The notes beneath the pieces were generated by a model. That model worked only from the letters and a program-made list of their open reading frames with translations, was not told the DNA's origin and ran no database searches. From positions 11,688,501 to 11,752,500 of the forward strand of contig NC_060021.1 in NCBI RefSeq assembly GCF_021134715.1: DNA of 64,000 bases, read 5' to 3'. Positions within the stretch are counted from its first letter, which is position 1. The number at the start of each line of letters is the position of its first letter. The translations under genes and the position numbers were made by a program. This stretch comes from Daphnia pulex. Taxonomy: Eukaryota > Arthropoda > Branchiopoda > Diplostraca > Daphniidae. Shown piece by piece: positions 60,738 through 64,000 of the stretch.

Positions 60738-62258
60738 ATGGCAGATGAAGAAGAAACCAATGAGTATCGCTGGGAGTCGGGATATGAAAAAACATGGTAA
60801 GTACTTAGTGATATGAAGTATAACCATGAGACTAAATTCACTTATTGAATGAAATCTAGGGAAGCTATTAAAGAAGATGATGATGGTTTATTGGAATCAA
60901 ATGTGGCTGAAATAGTAGCCCGAGCCAAAAGGAAAAGAGCTGCCCTGAAAGCCACCGGTGCGATCCAACTTGGAATGATGAGGCATCTCTTTGTTGTTAT
61001 AGATGCTTCAGAATGCATGTTTTTGCAGGATTTGAAACCTACTCGCTTCCTCTGTGTTTTAAAGTTATTAGAATTGTTTGTTCATGAATTCTTTGACCTT
61101 AACCCGATAAGTCAGTTAGGAATATTAACAACCAAAGTGAAACGCAGTGAACTTGTTACAGCCCTAGCCGGAAACCAGAAAAAGCATATTGAGGTAAATC
61201 TTAAGTTTATCATCAAGAAATCAAAATATAATTTTAAACATTCCTAGGCATTACAACAAATGAAGGATACTTCGTGTGAAGGGGAGCCATCACTTCAAAA
61301 CTCATTAGAAAGGGCTATGAATGGTCTGAAAAACATGCCTGCCCACTCTAGTAGAGAAGTGTTGGTGTTATTTGGCAGCTTGACTACTTGCGATCCGGGT
61401 GACATAAAAAAAACGATCAAGTCTTTGAAGGAGAATAACATTCGGGTTTCAATCATCGGGCTGGCGGCAGAAGTAAGGATTTGCCGAGAAATTGCCAAAA
61501 GAACTGGTGGCACTTACAATGTTCTTCTCGACGATCATCATCTGAAGGAACTCATTCTAAATCAAGTGCAACCACCGGCTGTAGCAGGTAATTGTTTCTT
61601 TGGAATTGTTACTATTGGAACGCGGTACAGTGTAGCTTTGAAATTTAGGTTCTATGGAGGCCTCACTGGTGAAAATGGGTTTTCCTGGAGGTAAAACTGG
61701 TTCAGGCGACGGAGCTTCAGATTCTGCTGCAGATCACGCCCCAGCTTATTGTCTTTGGTAAATTATTGGCGATATTGGCGTATATTCAAGTGTTTCATCA
61801 CTTTCTGTTTGCTTTACAGCCATATTGAAAACGAAACATCATGTTTAATGGGCAACAACAGTGGCTATAACTGTCCGCAATGTGGAAGTCGTTATTGTGA
61901 GCTTCCAGTTGAGTGCAAACAATGCGGATTGACTCTGGTTTCTGCCCCTCATCTTGCCCGTTCTTATCACCATCTCTTTCCCATCAAACCATTTATAGAA
62001 CGAACAGAAGTTCCCGAGATGACGCATTGCTTTGCGTGCGCCAAGCCTTTTGGTGAATTGGATCCCAATGTAAGAATGATTATTGGTTCTTCGACGATTT
62101 TCTTACATCTGTTATTTATTTATTTTTTTAAGGTTTACGAGTGTGAAAACTGCAAACAGATTGTATGTCTTGACTGCGACCTATTCATACGAGAAACATT
62201 GCACACATGCCCTGGATGTGCTAGTGATCCAATCACAGCTCAAATGAAAACTAACTGA
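60738..62258 (+). CDS. GTF2H2: TFIIH core subunit GTF2H2 (p44/SSL1), 405 aa
   Basis: Six exons join in frame: 60738-60796, 60860-61193, 61248-61587, 61649-61757, 61820-62069 and 62133-62258. p44 is a core TFIIH subunit that stimulates the XPD helicase in nucleotide excision repair and transcription start. The N-terminus ([19 protein letters not shown]) and the von Willebrand A-like domain ([12 protein letters not shown], then [46 protein letters not shown]) match the family closely. The C-terminal half has the zinc-binding [20 protein letters not shown] and the RING-like CFACAKPF...[13 protein letters not shown]...CPGC region. The length is close to the ~395 aa of animal orthologs. All key cysteines are present. 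An AATAAA overlaps the end of the gene (62259-62264). It is convergent with the Ajuba gene. Confidence 0.97.
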
Positions 62259-62264
62259 ATAAAA
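62259..62264 (+). terminator. Polyadenylation signal AATAAA next to the GTF2H2 stop
   Basis: Directly after the TGA. If used, the 3' UTR would be only some 20-30 nt; a longer 3' end cannot be excluded. Confidence 0.4.
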
Positions 62265-62597
62265 TTGTTTCATTCATTCAGAAGTTGAACTCCACAAATG
62301 TACATAACGTTCGGTTGGTATTAACTAAAAATTTAATGGTGTAATCCGAGTATTTGTGCAGTGTACATTTGCAATGAAAACAGAGCCAATCTATTAGGGA
62401 CATTAGTCACGTTAGTTTGAATAAGGTACACACAAAAAAAAAGTCAAATAACGTCTTGTAGGATAGTTTTTGAAAATTAAACCTAAAAAGTTTTCGTCAA
62501 AATGTAAAAGCTTATATCGCACGTAATAATAGGAAAGAAAACCGAAGAGTAAAAAAAAAACATTTTGGTTTTGGCGTATTCGTGTGCTGCATAATTT
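62265..62597. other. Convergent 3' region between GTF2H2 and Ajuba
   Basis: A short spacer holding the 3' ends of both genes. No coding sequence seen. Confidence 0.5.
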
Positions 62598-64000
62598 TCA
62601 AGTGTCTTGCATAAGTCGACAGCTGCGACAAAATAGGCGGCCGTACAAAGGATAACATCGCCGCTCTGGCTCATCCGTTAACTGTAATCCACAACTCTAA
62701 TAGCAAAAGAAACATTTAAAAATTGCGTTGAAAAGAAGACCTTATTTGTTGAATGTCAAACCTCGCAAACATAGCAATCAACGTGAAAATCCTTGTTCAT
62801 AGACACAACGCGTACCGTCTCTTTGCTACCCTATAAGTGCATAGAAAAAAGAATGTCGTATCCCTTTCTTTTATGAGCAAAATTCAAATTTGTCAAGGGC
62901 CCTGGAACCAAATAGATCTCTCACCTGAGCAGGCGTGATAATTTCATCGCAAGCTGCGCATCTCGGTGCAAACATCCTTCACCCAGCAAGACAACGATGA
63001 TACAAGAAAAGTGTTCAAAAAAGAGAGAATTAAGCAGGCTCTTAGGAAGTAAATATTCCTCCAATCAGGCAGGCAAAAAATGGCCCAGCACGTAAGAGTT
63101 TTGACTCAAAATAAAAACCATGTACCAAAGAAACACGCAACGGAGTGGTGCAGGTAATGTGGTACAACAGATCTAGGTGCAAAAAAGAGATGGAATACTT
63201 ATTTTACCTGTGGTAGTCGGTCACACAGTAGATTTTATGATCAACGTCGATAGTGAATGGAACCCCGTCCAAGCATTCGTTGCAAACGCAGCAACGGAAG
63301 CATCCAGGATGATAAGATTTTCCCATAGCTTGTAAAATCTGTACAACATATTTTTTTAATGATTATAATTGAAACGGGATTTGTTCAGAAAATAAAGCTC
63401 TTACAGTTTCCATTATTAAATGTCCACACAGTCCACATTTCTCAGCAGTTTGTTGAAAGCCAGAGTACTGTGAAAATAGAAAGGATTTATAAGCAAAAAG
63501 TTGCCCAGTTAACCTATAAAAATGATACACACCAAATAATCCTCCTCGCAGTAAACCTTTCCATGAACATTATAGAAAGCTTTTCCCCGAAGGGCCCGAC
63601 CACAGGAACAGCATACGAAGCAGCAAGTGTGATAGAGATTTCCCATTGCCTGGCAGGCTTCGGCCGCCCCAGTAATTTTTTCGCCACAAGTATGACAAAC
63701 ACCTATTTATTGGTGCGCGATTGTTCCAAAACAACAAAGAACCTTTAGGAAGTGAAATTTTTGCTAAATAAAATGTATTCATTACCAAAAAACTCCCCAT
63801 CTTGTTCTTGATTCTCCATTTCTTCTTCTATTTCTTTCATGAAAGATTCAAATTTTTTCTCAGCATCAGAAGTTTCCTGAAATTAAAGAAATTAAAAACA
63901 AAAATTATTAAACAAACACAAACAAAATACTAAGAAGGTACAAACCTTTTTGGAAGGAAGAGTTGCAAAGGGCATTTTAGGGGAGGAACCAGCTGGACTC
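62598..64000 (-). CDS. jub: Ajuba-family LIM protein, C-terminal 242 aa (partial, 5' end outside window)
   Basis: Eight exons: 63946 to the window edge, 63786-63876, 63533-63702, 63405-63467, 63208-63338, 62925-62976, 62762-62830 and 62598-62696, in one frame to TGA. Three tandem LIM domains are complete. LIM1 has [40 protein letters not shown] and YCEEDY. LIM2 has [37 protein letters not shown] and YCVTDYH. LIM3 has [31 protein letters not shown] and FCRSCR. The [14 protein letters not shown] and [12 protein letters not shown] signatures place it with Ajuba/LIMD1/WTIP rather than zyxin. These scaffolds link adherens-junction tension to Hippo signalling by binding Warts/LATS. An acidic coiled stretch ([20 protein letters not shown]) precedes LIM1. 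The N-terminal pre-LIM region lies beyond position 64000. Confidence 0.95.

Noticed and set aside
1-64000. CRISPR arrays, bacterial operons, integrated virus
   Set aside because: No spaced identical repeats, no ribosome-binding-site gene clusters and no viral or retroelement polymerase domains were seen; the window is eukaryotic with spliced genes.

Overview
The window looks like arthropod nuclear DNA, most likely a branchiopod crustacean such as Daphnia. The grounds are many short introns (mostly 60-100 bp) with clean GT...AG borders, arthropod core-promoter elements (TCAGT initiators, one with a correctly spaced DPE), animal protein families (UNC-5, Ajuba, TFIIH p44, M1 aminopeptidase) and a decayed Tyr/Thr/Pro repeat gene. 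Species and family calls come from recalled sequence patterns; no database search was run.

The left half (1-32 kb) is nearly empty of protein-coding exons. Its only supported gene is the 5' end of a netrin receptor unc-5 on the minus strand. I place a core promoter at 10.31 kb, a 320-nt ATG-free leader exon (9994-10313), a second exon with the start codon and signal peptide (6063-6187), and an exon carrying the first Ig domain (4970-5335). The rest of the gene lies beyond position 1. The other ~30 kb is pyrimidine/purine-rich, full of short simple repeats, and reads as introns plus an upstream regulatory region.

The right half (33-64 kb) is compact. In order it holds: a 1079-aa DUF4470 + MYND-finger protein (+); a 94-aa secreted peptide precursor (-) with a TATA/Inr promoter; a doubtful 77-aa ORF (-); a complete 18-exon secreted M1 aminopeptidase of 967 aa (-); an AT-rich 12-kb stretch (45.7-57.7 kb); a 441-aa protein with two 3CxxC zinc-finger regions (-); TFIIH subunit GTF2H2, 405 aa (+); and the three-LIM C-terminal half of an Ajuba-family protein (-), running off the right edge and convergent with GTF2H2.

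The 45.7-57.7 kb stretch is the least explained part. It contains two spliced-transcript-like loci on opposite strands, built from repeated exon modules that share sequence with each other. They hold small split ORFs with a shared intron phase and similar C-terminal segments. Between and inside them lie a 394-bp inverted-repeat element (MITE-like) with a perfect 34-bp palindrome, an AT-rich block, and a broken Tyr-rich repeat-protein pseudogene. CTCF-like motifs occur at the edges of the compact region and inside this locus.
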